Made by a program: the position numbers and the translations under genes. The notes below the pieces were generated by a model. It ran no database searches. It had not been told where the DNA came from and saw only the letters and a list, made by a program, of their open reading frames with translations. A stretch of DNA of 64,000 nt from the NCBI GenBank assembly GCA_021234155.1, contig JAJEKV010000205.1, positions 169,501 to 233,500 on the forward strand, given 5' to 3'. This document shows positions 14,251 through 26,176 of the stretch, piece after piece (position 1 is the stretch's first letter; each line of letters starts with the position of its first letter). Origin of the DNA: Isoetes taiwanensis. Taxonomy: Eukaryota; Streptophyta; Lycopodiopsida; Isoetales; Isoetaceae.

Positions 14251-14691
14251 AGTTCCGATCATGGCCCTTCAGGACATTCCTTCACAGCCGTCTCTGCTGC
14301 TACGCAATTCAACTATGGTTTGCGGAGTGATGACAATACGGCAGTCTCTTGGAGATATAACGTGAAATTAGAATCACCAAAGAATTTTTCACCTGATCCA
14401 CGAGCTAAGTACTCTGCCATATTTACAGGCATGTATCGTGTGTGTGGAATAGAGCTCAACACAAAGAAGGCTCTTTGTTGGGGCGTTAATGACGACCATC
14501 AGTGTGATGCTCCTACAAATTATACTTTTTCCTATATAGCAGCTGCAGAAAATCATACTTGTGGGCTTAGAAATGATAACCACGAAGCCGTCTGCTGGGA
14601 TTCTGAAGATTTGAGTTGTTACAGAGCTTGCTTTGAGCTAGTTTTATCTTGCTGCAACAGGGCAGCTTTTTCAACGAAACTCCAGATCTGA
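14242..14691 (+). pseudogene. CRINKLY4-type receptor ectodomain fragment
   Basis: The frame contains repeated short motifs of the seven-bladed, RCC1-like 'crinkly' ectodomain found in plant CR4/ACR4 receptor kinases: YGLRSDDNTAVSW, CGIELNTKKALCWG and HTCGLRNDNHEAVCWD, spaced by 35-45 residues with the usual Cys-Gly-Leu and Cys-Trp pairs. In intact proteins this part is outside the cell and binds or senses ligands. Here only about three blades remain; there is no signal peptide, TNFR-like Cys region, membrane helix or kinase. The frame ends shortly after CWDSEDLSCYRACF. It is a gene fragment, likely a truncated duplicate. Confidence 0.65.
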
Positions 14692-14931
14692 AACCCTATG
14701 GGTTTGCATTTGAAAAACTTGGAACCCTACCGGCCTGTATCTGAAGGAACGGCTCCTGGTCGATCTATTTGTATGGCCACGACTCCTGGTCGATCTTAAG
14801 ACCTTCTACCTACGTCTTAAGAACAGGCTATCAGGATCTCAAGAACAGGGGATTCGGGAAAAAAAAATCCGTCGTCTATTTTTATTTTTCAGTCTATCTT
14901 TTATTTTTGCCCGTTAACGGCATTGTTAAGC

Positions 14932-15009
14932 CACGAGAGATTATTATCTCTCGGCATCTCTCATGCTATACGGTATAAAAATTATCTCTCGCCGTATAGC
15001 ACGAGAGAT
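14932..15009. repeat. Nested hairpins with ATCTCTCG / CGAGAGAT
   Basis: ATCTCTCATGCTATACGG (14956-14973) pairs with CCGTATAGCACGAGAGAT (14992-15009), with one mismatch over 18 bp. A second small hairpin CGAGAGAT...ATCTCTCG (14934-14953) lies just upstream, and an ATCTCTCG also sits in the main loop. This may be a small foldback element. Confidence 0.8.
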
Positions 15010-15719
15010 AAAAAATTTTGGAGCATGTGGCCGACGCAAGAGAGAGATCTTCATTTAGCTATGGAGACGGGGATTCTTGGTATGTCTGTGATCCATTTTA
15101 CTTTTTTTTTGCGAGGTTTAGAGTTAGGCTATGCATCGAAGTTTTATTCCTCTACAAAACCTGCTCCTCAGATATTTGAAGCTCTCTGTGACAAAAAATC
15201 CATCAGAGGTCTTCAAGAAATTCTCTTATTTCTATGCTAACAAAATATGTATTTCCATTATCTGCTCTATTATACTTGTCCTTATGCTTCTACAATACTT
15301 GTTCCATGCCGAGCACCAAAGATTTCTACAGGCCAATTCCCATAAAGTCATGCTATCAAGTACTCTATTGTTTTGAAGTAGCAATTTGAATTGATTGTGA
15401 AAACATTACTTTCAACTATGATTTAAGCCACTTCACCCTCCGGTCGTGGAGGGCAACCCTCGGTGCGTAGCACCTTTTTTTATTTTTATTTTTTATTATT
15501 TTTTTTTAGCACACCAGCATAACCAAGCCTACAACCTTTCTTGCAATTCTAGCCTATCCACATGGCACCTCCATCTCATCAAAAACTGAGGTGGCATAAG
15601 TTAGTCCGTTAGATCTTCAGTTTTTAAAATCAAGGGCTATCAAAATTAGAAAATGGGCAAGAAAATAGTAACGAAGATGGGAGGAGCCACATCCCAAAGC
15701 TGCCCTCTTCTCATGCCAT

Positions 15720-16071
15720 TTGCATTCCCTTAATGACACTGCATCCGATCCATCTGCCATCGCTTCTGTCCTTAAGCTCAGCCTCAACAAGGCCCTCACC
15801 GATTTTTTCCCTTTTGCAGGCCGCATCCAAGTCCAAGAAAATGGCTCCAACATGCTCCTGCACTGCAGTGGAGCTGGTGCGCAATTTACACAAGCTTATA
15901 CTCATCTCGCTATCGCGGAACTGGGAGATTTTCGTCTTCTTTCGCTTGATTTGTCTCAAGAGCTCTCTCAGACTATCGGACATACTATTCTTTGGCCCTG
16001 GTCTCCGAAAACACCGCTTCTTTTCATTCAGGTTTTTGCATTACATGCTTATGCTGGTTTTTCAATGGTTG
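15720..16071 (+). pseudogene. BAHD acyltransferase N-terminal fragment
   Basis: BAHD enzymes move acyl groups from CoA thioesters to plant metabolites. The frame shows the typical N-terminal region: LKLSLNKALTDFFPFAGRI, then a region in the place of the substrate-groove residues, then PLLFIQVFALHAYAGFSMVV, which corresponds to the stretch just before the HxxxD catalytic box. The frame is cut at about 16071, before HxxxD, by a LINE. No BAHD second half (DFGWG box) is found after the LINE ends at 17,920. The N-terminus is also short. It is a truncated pseudogene. Confidence 0.72.
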
Positions 16072-17920
16072 TCTGAGGAGGCGTGGAGCCGCGGTGGGGT
16101 TACTGCTACTCACTGGGGTAGCCTTGGCACATTTGGTTTCCCTCGGAAGACCGAGCCGGACATAACCGCTACTTGTGGATCCGAGTGCACCACCCGCGAG
16201 AGATCCTCTCTTCCTAGTTTGCTTGCTACTTTCCCCATCGCGAGAGAGTTCCTTCTATCACCGACCACGGGAGGTGGGCCAGGGGGGATGGACCCGTATG
16301 TCGATCTATATGATGACATCTGACATCCAAGCGGATGGGCGAGTCATACTCTCCTTGGAGACTTCAATGCGGACGGGGTGGAGCAGGCCATGCGGTGGAC
16401 CCCTCGCCCGGATGGCGTCTTTGCGATTTCGCCCCAGAGAGGCGGCTTGCACCGCGGCACTCGGATGACGGTCAGTCACCGGCCCGGCGGCAACAATTGC
16501 TCGATGTGCGGTATCTTTGACTGCTCATATGCAATGGCCTACCACAATGGCCCTCTTCCCACGGGTACACTTGCGGGCGGGACAATCGGCAGCGGAACTA
16601 GTGTCGTGGATTATGTCATAGTGGCTGCGCCGGGATGTACACCTTGTCGGCCATTTTCGCGTCGGCCACGGACGATCCGGGACGAGGAGGCCGACTCGAG
16701 ATCACCTCCCACTCTATGTGAAGGCGGCCGCCACCTTCGCTACGCCCGGTAGCAATATTTTGCCGACCTCGGTTGCGCTTGGATTATGGCGGTGCGGAGG
16801 ATTCTGCCGACATGCTTTCGTAAGCCCGACGGTTTAGCGGGCTCCGCGGCCGGGAGCAAACAAACCGATCAGCTGGTTGAGCTCCCTCGAAGCGGAGGCA
16901 GTGTTTTGGGAGACCTCCCCACCCCCAGAGATCGAGGTCGCAACCTTCCCGGCGTAGCGGATGGTTTGATCTTTGAGTGCATTTTTGACGGGCACTTGGG
17001 GGTCAAGCCCTCGGTTCCATATCGGATCTTGTTGCGGGAGGCGGGATTCATGCCCTGCGACATGCGCCCCCTCGATAGACACATTGTTTATTTCCGGAAG
17101 GTGGCGGCATGGGCGACACTCAACTCCGCGCGACTTGGCTTGGCGTGGCGATGATCCCGCAACAACTCGGGGCTTGTTGGAAGGACAAAGAGAGCCCATG
17201 GTGGCCGGGCGCTACGGAACGTAGACGGCGCGATAGGTGCGTCAGTGCACACAAACGCCCGTAGGGATAGGCTGAGGGGGTACTTGGACTCTTGTTTCAC
17301 GGGAAGCTCGGGACCACCATGCTCCCGGAACAGTAAATATGGCACACTACAAACAACACATAAACCCCACCCCGGTTCGAGGCCCGGCTCTACACTGCGT
17401 TCTCGGTTGCCCATGAAGAAGCGCGGGATCATCGCGATCCATTGAATAGGGGTCCACCATCTTCGGCTTGAGGCGAAGTCGATGGGTTGGAGAGCCGCGC
17501 CCGGGGCGAGCTTTGTCGGTGTTGCCGGGGGGTTGTTGAGATGAAAGCCATGCCTTCCAGAGCTGTCCAGCCTATAGTCGGATTCGGGCTCGCTACATTC
17601 TCTTGGTGCGACCTGGTGCACCCGCGACGAGCTACTCGATGCAGCGCCGGGTTCGATCCCTTGGCTCCTACCTCCAGGAGGTTTTAGATCTGCAGACTCA
17701 CCTCTGCCCCCGGTCGCCTATTTGAGGTGCCGGGAATTCATGTGTATATGTATATTTGTGCAATTTGCCCGGGTGAACTTGTTCTTCTGCGACGGTTTTC
17801 CCTCTTAGGGGGTTTAATCCGGGTAGCAGCGGGCTTCTTTGCACCGGTGTAATTTGGGTCCCATAGGCCGATTGGCCTCCGCGGACGATAAAAAAACCTT
17901 CCTTCCTTCCTTCCTTCCTT
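16072..17920 (+). mobile_element. LINE with its RT core deleted
   Basis: The element starts inside the endonuclease domain (HNRYLWIRVHH; DPYVDLYDDI at about 16290; a decayed GDFNADG box near 16360; SVVDYVI near 16600). It then jumps to the region after the RT thumb (IVYFRKVAAWATLNSARLGLAWR near 17085-17150). Compared with the longer relative at 49,290-52,675 the whole RT core is missing, leaving 1.85 kb. Frames are broken. The 3' end has TGGGTCCCATAGGCC, CGCGGACGATAAAA and a (CCTT)n tail (17897-17920). It interrupts the BAHD fragment. GC content is much higher than in the flanks. Confidence 0.85.
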
Positions 17921-19120
17921 TGACTTGTGCTTGATTTTTTTTTTCTCTTGTCATTTTGAAGTTAACAAGAATTGCCTGTGGTTGTCTATGCGTATCCTTC
18001 AAATATTGCCACCAGACTTGCGATGGCACAATATGCAGCCATTTGAGAATGACCAAAAGAAAATATAAAAAATTCATGGAACGGGTCCCCAGCTTTTTTG
18101 TTACAAAGGTGAATCTTGCAGAAAAATGAGTTATTCCAGCAGAACTAAAGGGACCCAACTTGTTTGTGCATAGGAGCAGATTCTGCTCCCTTTCTAACAT
18201 AGTTTATTTTGTTTCGAGTACGTTTGAGTTATGTATGTCCTGCATTTCCTACTTCCGAGCTACAGATACGAATTTACAAATTTCAAATCCCATCTGGACT
18301 TCTTTATCTTGTGTGTGAAGGTACATCGAGCTTCTAAGCTTTTTGAAGAGGAGTACAATCAGCTTATTGACGTCTATGGTGATCTCAATATTACACCTTC
18401 TGCAATTTTTTTCTGCTGCTAATGTATTTTAAACTCACTCTTTGTTTTTCACAATGCTCTTGGTATGCATGTGTACTCTTTGGCCTTTTTTATCTCAGAC
18501 AGTCATATGACCGAGTGATTTTTCTTCGTAATAATTTTATTCTAAATCCGTATCAGGGAAAGAAGCCTGCTTTTATTACCACATCTTGAAGTTGGGAACT
18601 TTGTTCACAAATGTCTAGCACCTGCACCAAGTAGCCTGCATGACAACTTCTAAGAGATCTATTTTCTTGGAACGATGAAAATGGAAACGATTTTCTAAGC
18701 CCATCGGATAGCGATTACCAGTATTGACTCAAAATCATTATATATGCCTAGTTTAGAGCATCTTATATGATCTCACCAGACTGTCTTGATATTGTTCCAA
18801 TGCTTCTCCCAGGCTTCAGGATTATCAATTCTGTTGCTTCTGCTCTGAACATTTCATATTTAGTTTCTTCTTTTTATTACGTTTTATGAGTTCATTTGCA
18901 AAAATACACTATGATTCATGCATTTTTTATATTTAGATGAGCAATAATAATATAGAATGATTAGACATAGAATGTATGGTTCAGTTGAATCATTTTCTTG
19001 TTTATTATAATGAAAATAGAGTAATTCTTGCATCTTTAACTAGCACAATGCACTGTAGCTATGGACTGTTCTTTAGATATATCAACGACATGACAAAGCA
19101 AGTCGGATATTCAAATGATA
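17921..19120. other. No gene seen before the receptor relic
   Basis: AT-rich sequence with no frame I can assign. Any upstream exons of the ERECTA-like relic should lie here, but none is recognisable above about 19,130. Confidence 0.5.
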
Positions 19121-19129
19121 CTACTTTAT

Positions 19130-20971
19130 GAATGACCTGATCGGATCAATTCCAGCAAATATCAGTTCATGCACAGCTCTGAACGACCTGTAAGAAAGAT
19201 AGGGCTAATGGTTCCTTGAGTCTGATAAAGCCAAACTAACATGCTATTTACTTTGCAGCAATGTGCATAGTGATAAACTGAATGGAAGCATTCCATCTGA
19301 GCTTCATAGGCTTGACAGCTTAACTTATCTGAAAGAAATATTTGGTACATGTAATATACATATCCACGTAGATTTCTAACTTCCTTGCATGTCTCTGTGC
19401 AGAAATTTATCCAACAATTACTTCAGTGGCAGCATCCCTGATGACTTGGGGCACATAATCAATCTAGATACCTTGTAAGGAAAATTTTACTTGTATGTAA
19501 AGTCCTAAATGTTGTTGGGTTTGCATTCTTGATAGTTCTTATGTACCCCTTGTCAGGGACCCCTCAAATAATATCATTATAGGGATGATTCTAGATTCCG
19601 TAGGTGATTGGAACATCTACTTACGCTGTAAGTCAGCTCTAATTTGATGCTACTATTCACTGAAATACCAACAAATCAGCTAACAAGTTCGTGCTTTCCA
19701 TATTCTTGTAGCATCTTAAGAAATAACAAACTAACTGGACGAATCCCAGCAGAATTTGGCATGTTAAGAAGTATTGATTTTTTGTAAGTTTGTGTTCCAT
19801 GCACTCTATATTGATTGTTTTCATGTTATAGAAACATACTAATTTAGACGAAATGATTGTCCAGGGACCTTTCACATAACAATTTAAATGGAAGCATACC
19901 TCCAGAGTTGGGCCAGTTGCAAACACTTAATGCCCTGTAGAAGCAAAGCAAAATAAAACTTGGATTAAAGCTTGAATGGTTTCTTCATCGTTCGAAATTA
20001 CTTATCCATATGCAGCTTACTGGAGTACAATTCACTTTCTGGAGCAATACCAGCCCAACTTTCAAACTGCTTCAGCCTGAACGCATTGTATTCAGTTTGC
20101 ACCCTGCCAGATTTGTAAATCAATGCGCATTATATCAATCAAAAACAAAACAGCCAGATAACATTGCGCTTAGTTTGCACCCTGCCAGATTTGTAAATCA
20201 ATGCGCATTATATCAATTAAAAATGAAACAGCCAGATTGACAATTGATACTTTCTGAATGTAGTCTAATGTGTCTAATTCAAGAGATATTACTCTGTTTT
20301 TAAAAAATGTGTCATATAACAACTTCTTAGGAGAGATTCCATTCAATAACGTATTTACAAGGTTTTCTTATCAAAGGTAAGAATTAGTTGATGATTCCTA
20401 TTAGAGTAAGAAGTTCTGTCTTCTTGAATTAAACATGTACATTCTACTTCCAGCTATGTCGGTAATGCAACACTTTGTGGAAATTTTGAGCTATTTTATA
20501 GTGATGATTGGCATAGATTCAAGAACTTGACAAATATTATATTTTGTCTGCATCCATTTAATCGCAATTACAGGAACTCTAAAGGCATCAATCATATTGG
20601 AAATATCTATTGGCTCAGTTTGCCTGCTCTTTTTGCTCATTACTCTTTGCAAGTAATGTCTAATGTCAAAGTTGTACAGATTTGAGTTCAGTTCAAAAGG
20701 CTATTAGATTAGCTCTGCTATGCACCCAAAAGCTTGCCACACAGAGGCCTGCAATGCATGATGTAGCAAATGTTTTGTTGTCTTTAGTTCCTCCTCCATC
20801 TCAGAAGAAATGGACAACGCCAGCCCCAAGGCCTGCACAGAACTTCAGTCAAAGAAGGTACGTGGATGATTATGCACAGAGCAAACACAGAGACAATTTG
20901 TCTGCAACAAGCACCACATCTGGAGGTCATTTGTCCATGAAGTTCGGCGAAGTCATTTCTCAATCAGGTTG
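19130..20971 (+). pseudogene. ER-like: ERECTA-family LRR receptor kinase relic without kinase core
   Basis: Successive LRR exons of about 72 bp, each with splice-like borders, are still legible: SIPANISSCTALNDL (to 19191), LNGSIPSELHRLDSLTYL (19258), NNYFSGSIPDDLGHI (19403), a decayed one (19557), NNKLTGRIPAEFG (19710), HNNLNGSIPPELGQLQTL (19864), SLSGAIPAQLSNC (20013) and YNNFLGEIPFNN (20307). Then follow YVGNATLCG (near 20455) and a membrane helix with IGSVCLLFLLITLC (20577-20655). Only about 30 bp later comes the C-terminal tail of the kinase (LALLCTQKLATQRPAMHDV, YVDDYAQSKH, LSMKFGEVISQSG; 20682-20971). Motif order and the FGEVIS end match ERECTA-type receptors, which bind EPF peptides and control stomatal and organ growth. 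The kinase subdomains I to X are gone, so it cannot signal. A 78-bp tandem duplication (20094-20249) also breaks an LRR. Confidence 0.85.
20094..20249. repeat. 78-bp tandem duplication
   Basis: AGTTTGCACCCTGCCAGATT starts at 20094 and again at 20172. The two 78-bp copies differ at a few positions. They lie in the ERECTA-like relic. Confidence 0.93.
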
Positions 20972-20989
20972 AAGCTTTATGGATCATGT

Positions 20990-23130
20990 AAAGCCTGGTA
21001 CTATCAAAAACCTCAACATAGAGGAAAGAAAAAGGTCGTTCAGTTTCTGTTCTTTTCCTAGCTATGAAATGCAAAACTATTGTATATCAGTTCAGTGGCC
21101 AATCTAGCCCACTTCTTGCAGACAATTATTATGTCACAACAAACACATATGTTTTTGTCCTGGTATATATCTCCCAGATAACACAAAGAGGAAATAGAAC
21201 GCAAACACATGCAAATTAATTTCAAAACATAGAAACGGATTTTCTAGGTCCAAGATCATTTCAGGATGATTCATGCAAATAAATTCTACAAGATAATGAA
21301 GAGTGAAAAAAAATGCATCATTATCAAAAGTCAGTTGTTAGCTTATCTGCCCCTAACAGGCTTAATTAATTTATAGTCACAAGATGAATTGTTTTTCAAA
21401 TTTATCTAGTCAATATAACAATAACCATAAAGTATTCATTGTGCGCTATCTTGATAAAGGTGCTTATATACAATCTATTACAATTATACCCATTCCAAAG
21501 CTGGACAAGACCTTTCAAAACTTCAACAACTTAAAAGGAAAAACGAATCTAACCAATTCTAGCTTTTTAATACAAAACAATACCTTGCCAAAACCTTCGG
21601 TGTGCCTTTTGCTGCTTTTTTTTTTTTTTTTTGGGGATGAGATTCCACTCTGGCAGTTCTTGGTGTGGCAATTCACGTCCATAAATCAGGAAGAGTCATC
21701 TTGCAAAATGCCGACGGAGCTCAGATTCCATTAGTGGCAATTAAGAGCGGCAATTTAGGTTTGGCATTAGGCTCGGTTTAGTGTATACTTGCCAAAAATG
21801 ATGCTCTAGCTACCGGGAGATGAGGGCTGGGAGTTGAAAGTTCCAGCATAATAGCAAAGTTTAAGTTAATTGCCTTCGGCTTCGGCTGTGTAGAATCTCA
21901 CCACTTTTCAATTGGCTCCACCACTTGGTACATCAAAGTTGAGGTGGCACGCCGTGCCTGCCATGTAGATTATGCGCAGCCAATAGACTTTATGTCTATT
22001 TGATTTCACAAATATATATTTGATTTCACAAATATATGTTGAAAAATGTTATTTCCAGGGTTTATGGGATTGTTTTTAACATTCAATATGAACCATTGAT
22101 TTTGAGCATATCCCCAATATCATGCCAAATCAATGGCTCACATCTTTTTTCCCAAAAAATGCCTCGTCACTTCCTAACGTCGATCTCCAATAATATGGAG
22201 ACATTTAAATTCACCATAGACTCGGGCAAATAAAAATCCAGAGCTGCCCCAATGACTATCGCAAAGACGGCGATTCACGAAGAAGATCTTCTTGGGATCA
22301 CTCTTGCATGGTCGGAAGATGGCCGGAAGATGGCCTGGCATGCAGCATCACAATATCTACATGGCCGCCAGAAGAATAACAGAGCTTCACAAAGCCAGAA
22401 GAATAACAGAGCTTCAGAAAGCTTCACAAATCTAATGAACAAAGGCTTCACAAAGCTAGCTGCTGTGCAGCATCGAAGTGCATTTCCAATCTCCTTCTAC
22501 TCCTGCTCCTGCTCCTGCTCTGCGCTGCTAAAAAATGTCATCGGCTCCTCCTACTCTCCCGCCTTAAGATCGCCCCTGCCCCTGCTTCTGCTCTTTCTGC
22601 GCTCCTTTGCTCTGCTCTGCTCTGCGACCTGCTTTAAGAAGCAGCAGGTCGTTTCTTAAGGCCTCAACGATCGGCAGAGCAATCAGATTAGGCTTTAAGA
22701 AGCAGCAGGTCGTTTCTTGGCTTCAACGATGCCTCTGCTCCGCCGCAATTGCAAAAACAGAGAGCCCAGCCTCCATAAAGCAAGTGGCGTGAAAAGCTAT
22801 CCACGCCCTACAATTCAGCATGAAAAATAGCCAACAATAAACTTGGAAACACATTCAAATTAGAAACTAGACCACTAAATGCAAACAAGCTGCTCAAACA
22901 TGCCAAAATATACCCTTTTTTATACAATACGACATCAAAATCATAGTCCTAACCACTGCTTCCCAAATACCAAACTAAAAACGCAGAAGTTTATTGATTT
23001 CACAAATATATGTTGAATTTAGGTTGCAAAATATTCCGCACAAAACCATGTGCGAAGATGGTAGGGAGCATAGCTCCGGGAGCAACTATCCGCCCCTTCT
23101 TCTTCAGCTGGGCGTGTTTGAAAATGCCCA
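20990..23130. other. No gene seen; small tandem repeats
   Basis: Non-coding by eye. It contains a CCAGAAGAATAACAGAGCTTCA duplication (22,370-22,430), CTCCTG repeats near 22,500 and a 61-bp-period duplication of CTTTAAGAAGCAGCAGGTCG (22632 and 22693). The 135-codon frame at 22,252 is made largely of these repeats and matches no family I know. Confidence 0.55.
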
Positions 23131-23139
23131 CGATTGACA

Positions 23140-24693
23140 ATGCTGTCTGTTGCAGCTGCCATTCGCCGATCAAAATCCCTTCGTAGCCTCGTTAACTTTG
23201 CTCTGTTTTCCCAAGCAAAAACGAGAGATTATTGTGCAACACCCTCTTCCAATGATAAGCTTCGTAACCCAGTTGTAGCAAAGAATAGTTTTGTCAGGTC
23301 AAGGAGCACATTAGGGGTAAAGAATATTGTGAACCAGCTAGAATCTGCAAATGGAACAGAGGAAATTTGGAAAATTTTGGATGATGCAGCAGAGGTGCTT
23401 TCGGGCCCTGCTGGAACCTATTGGTTGTCATTATTGGATGCCCTGCAAAGAGTAAAGCGTCGCGAGCTTCTAGTTGAGGTATGTTCTCAGTAGCTCATGC
23501 CTGCGGTGTTATTGAAACTATAATCTTTTTTGTTGCATTCCACATCCTTACATGGTGTTCGTGTAATATGTGTTCAGGTTTTTTACTGGAAAAGAAAACT
23601 TGTATATAGGTCAAATGATCCCAGGGAATATGCAAAACTGATCATATTTGCTGGGAGGCTTAGTTGTCCTGATTTTGGACACGAGATACTTAATTATATG
23701 TGTGCCAAAGGATTGAAAAGGAATGCCACCATTTACAATTCATTGATTGATGCACAGTGTAAGAACCAGAATATAGAGAAAGCTTTATCACTTTATAATC
23801 AGATGAAAGAATCGCGGGATTGTCAGCCGACTTTGGTGACTTATAACATTCTGATATCTTTTTATAGTAAAATACCTTCTCTTGATGATATGGAGAACAT
23901 GTTTCATGCATGCAAGTTGGCAGGGTTTGCTCCTGACAGGGTTACACTGAATTCCTTGATTGGGGGTTACATGAAATGTAAAAGATTTGACAAGATGGAG
24001 GAGATTTACCAGCAAATGATTGTTAGTGACATTCAACCTAATATGATCACATTCAATTACCAGATTAAAGGTTACTCACAATCAGGTATGTTGAAAGAGA
24101 TGGAAGATGTTCTCAACAACATGCAAAATGCCGGCCTTCAGATAAATGCAACAATCGGTGAGGTTATGATTGAAGCTTATAGTGGAAAACAGATGTTGGA
24201 TAAAATGGAGGCTGTTATTGAAGTTATGGACAATACCCCAAATGTCAGATATGGATCCCGAGTGCACAGTATGATGATTGAAACCTATGCCAAGGTTGGT
24301 AAATTAGATGGGGTAGAGTATTCAATTACAAGAATGTTTTGTGACAAAAGGATGTTTGCTAGTGGGAACACTATTGATATTGTCATTTCTGTCTTCTGCA
24401 AGCAGGGCTGCTTTTCTAGATTGGAGCAGATTCTTCAACAGGTCAAGGATAGTGGGTGGACATTAAATCATTCCACGTACATGACTTTAATCATCGAATA
24501 CGGTAAATATGCAATGTATCATAAGATGGAGGAAGTTTTTTGTGAAATGAACAAGCCAACTGAAGAAATATATAGAGTAATGTGTGACACGTACCATAAA
24601 GCAGGAAAAAACCAAGAGTTGCTGAAGTGGGTGCAGCAGATGAGTGAAGCAGGATTTGATCCCGGGAATGACTATTTGAACCCCAAGAAATAG
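23140..24693 (+). CDS. P-class pentatricopeptide repeat protein, two exons
   Basis: Exon 1 is 23140-23478 (ATG at 23140, MLSVAAAIRRSKSLRSLVNF). An intron of about 99 bp (GAG|GTATGT ... TTCAG|GTT) leads to exon 2 at 23578-24693, giving 484 residues. The N-terminus is basic, Ser/Ala-rich and poor in acidic residues, as in mitochondrial or plastid presequences. The rest is a run of about nine 35-residue P motifs, e.g. ATIYNSLIDAQCK, TLVTYNILISFYSK, DRVTLNSLIGGYMK, NMITFNYQIKGYSQ and STYMTLIIEYGKY, without E or DYW extensions. Such proteins bind organellar RNA in a sequence-specific way and act in splicing, stability or translation. The intron sits between the presequence region and the repeats. 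No stop or frameshift is seen, and a broken copy lies at 55,860-57,409. The organellar location is inferred. Confidence 0.85.
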
Positions 24694-25490
24694 TGCATGG
24701 CTTTTTGATGTATCATTCTTTCTTCATCAGAATGCTTGGTGTCGTTTCTTAAAATGAGAAACATGCTTTCATTAGCATCCTTATAGTTGGTTTGGAATGT
24801 AACAACATGAAGTAAGGTTTCTGTTTTTTGACACGAGCACTGCTTGGGACGAGAATCCATCAATCAGATGTTAATAAATGGCATTCGATTGTCTAGATTT
24901 CCAGGCATGGCACTTCAATTACGGTTCCTTAACTGTTTCATGTGCTTCGCATATGAATGTTTGCTTCAGCCCAGTAGCACCCTTTAGGAGTGTAAGAGCT
25001 TTGTCTGCGCTAATGCAAGGAAGCTGGAACAGAGCCATTCATACATAATATTCCTTCCATGTAATAGCTACATATGAGATGGATGCTGCAAATGAGGAAA
25101 GTAGGATTTGATCTGGGAAATGACTATTCCAACCCTAAGAAGGAGTGGACATTCTTTTATTTATCATTCTTTCCACAATTCCCAATCCGTGGGGTGTTTT
25201 TTGAAAAGGAGAAAATGCTTTTATTAGCGCTCTTATAATTGATTGCAAATTGGAGAGCGCAACAGTGGGGACTGGGGTTTCTGTTTTTGGACACACCAAG
25301 AGTTGCTTGGGACGTGAATCTCTCAAATTTTGCACCAGTTTCAGTAGATGGCATTCACTTATCTGTATTCCAAGCATGGCACTTCAGTCTTGTTCCTCAA
25401 CCTGTTTGATGTGCTTTGCATATGAATGTTTCCTTTAGGCCAACACCTGCTAGGATTGTAACAGCCTTGCCTGCCCTAATCAAGGAAACT
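24640..25490 (+). repeat. Tandem duplication of the PPR 3' end and 3' flank
   Basis: The last codons (AGFDPGNDYLNPKK at 24645-24690) and about 400 bp of flank are repeated with divergence from about 25100, where VGFDLGNDYSNPKK is still readable. The following TTGCTTGGGACG, GGCATGGCACTTCA and TTTGCATATGAATGTTT blocks are also repeated. The period is about 460 bp. The same structure exists at the second locus (57,375 and 57,780), so it is older than the segmental duplication. Confidence 0.85.
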
Positions 25491-26052
25491 GAAGCATACA
25501 TAATATTCCTTTCAAAAGATGTGCATTAACTGCATATGAAACCGTGGAATGTGAAAGGTTCGAGCTTAGAATGTAATCCCTTTGTTCGTGTATCAGTGTT
25601 TCTTAGTTGCCTTGAACTAATTAGCTTGGTCTTTGGTGAACAAAGTTGCAAATTAACCTGTAAATGCATGAAGAATCAAAGAAAGCTAGTTATTATTTAG
25701 AGTGGGGAGTAAAGTCATTTTAGAATAAGGAGAATGTGGGTGATTTCCCTGTTGAGCATCATTTTTATACATCAGGTGTTGAAATTGGAAAATTGTCTCC
25801 TTGTAAATGTCTTTGATCTTGATATTTTGCATTTGTACTTGAAGTTTTGATTTTCGTGTGAACGTTAAGCTTCCACATAGGATGTTAAACCACTCATGGA
25901 ATGTTCTACTTCCGTTTTTAATTGCTTCCATATTTTTGAAGGAATTTCTTGGTTGCATGTTAAGAGTTGGGGATGTTATTGAAAGGTTAGGGGTGTCACT
26001 AATCATAATTGGTGATTATACCATTTTCTGTTAAACTTCAGGGCATTACAGC

Positions 26053-26176
26053 ACATTTGTTTTCTGTGGATCATGTGGTGACAGAGACAACTTCTCATTC
26101 TAGACCTTCAAATTACATTTGTTTTTTGTGGATCATGTGGTGACAGAGACAACTTCTCATTCTAGACCTTCAAATT
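26053..26176. repeat. 62-bp tandem duplication private to copy A
   Basis: ACATTTGTTTTCTGTGGATC starts at 26053 and recurs at 26115 with one change. The paralogous site near 58,647 has a single copy, so the event is younger than the segmental duplication. Confidence 0.93.

Noticed and set aside
16786-17621. Several 70-177-codon frames on both strands around 17 kb
   Set aside because: High-GC LINE sequence with broken frames produces long chance frames; none follows LINE protein order on the minus strand.
17960-17980. TGGTTGTCT near 17,969 as target duplication of the LINE inserted at 16,072
   Set aside because: The 9-mer lies about 50 bp beyond the tail instead of next to it, so coincidence is more likely.
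22252-22659. 135-codon frame with Ser/Cys-rich end
   Set aside because: Composed of short tandem duplications and CTCCTG repeats; no family match and no supporting gene structure.
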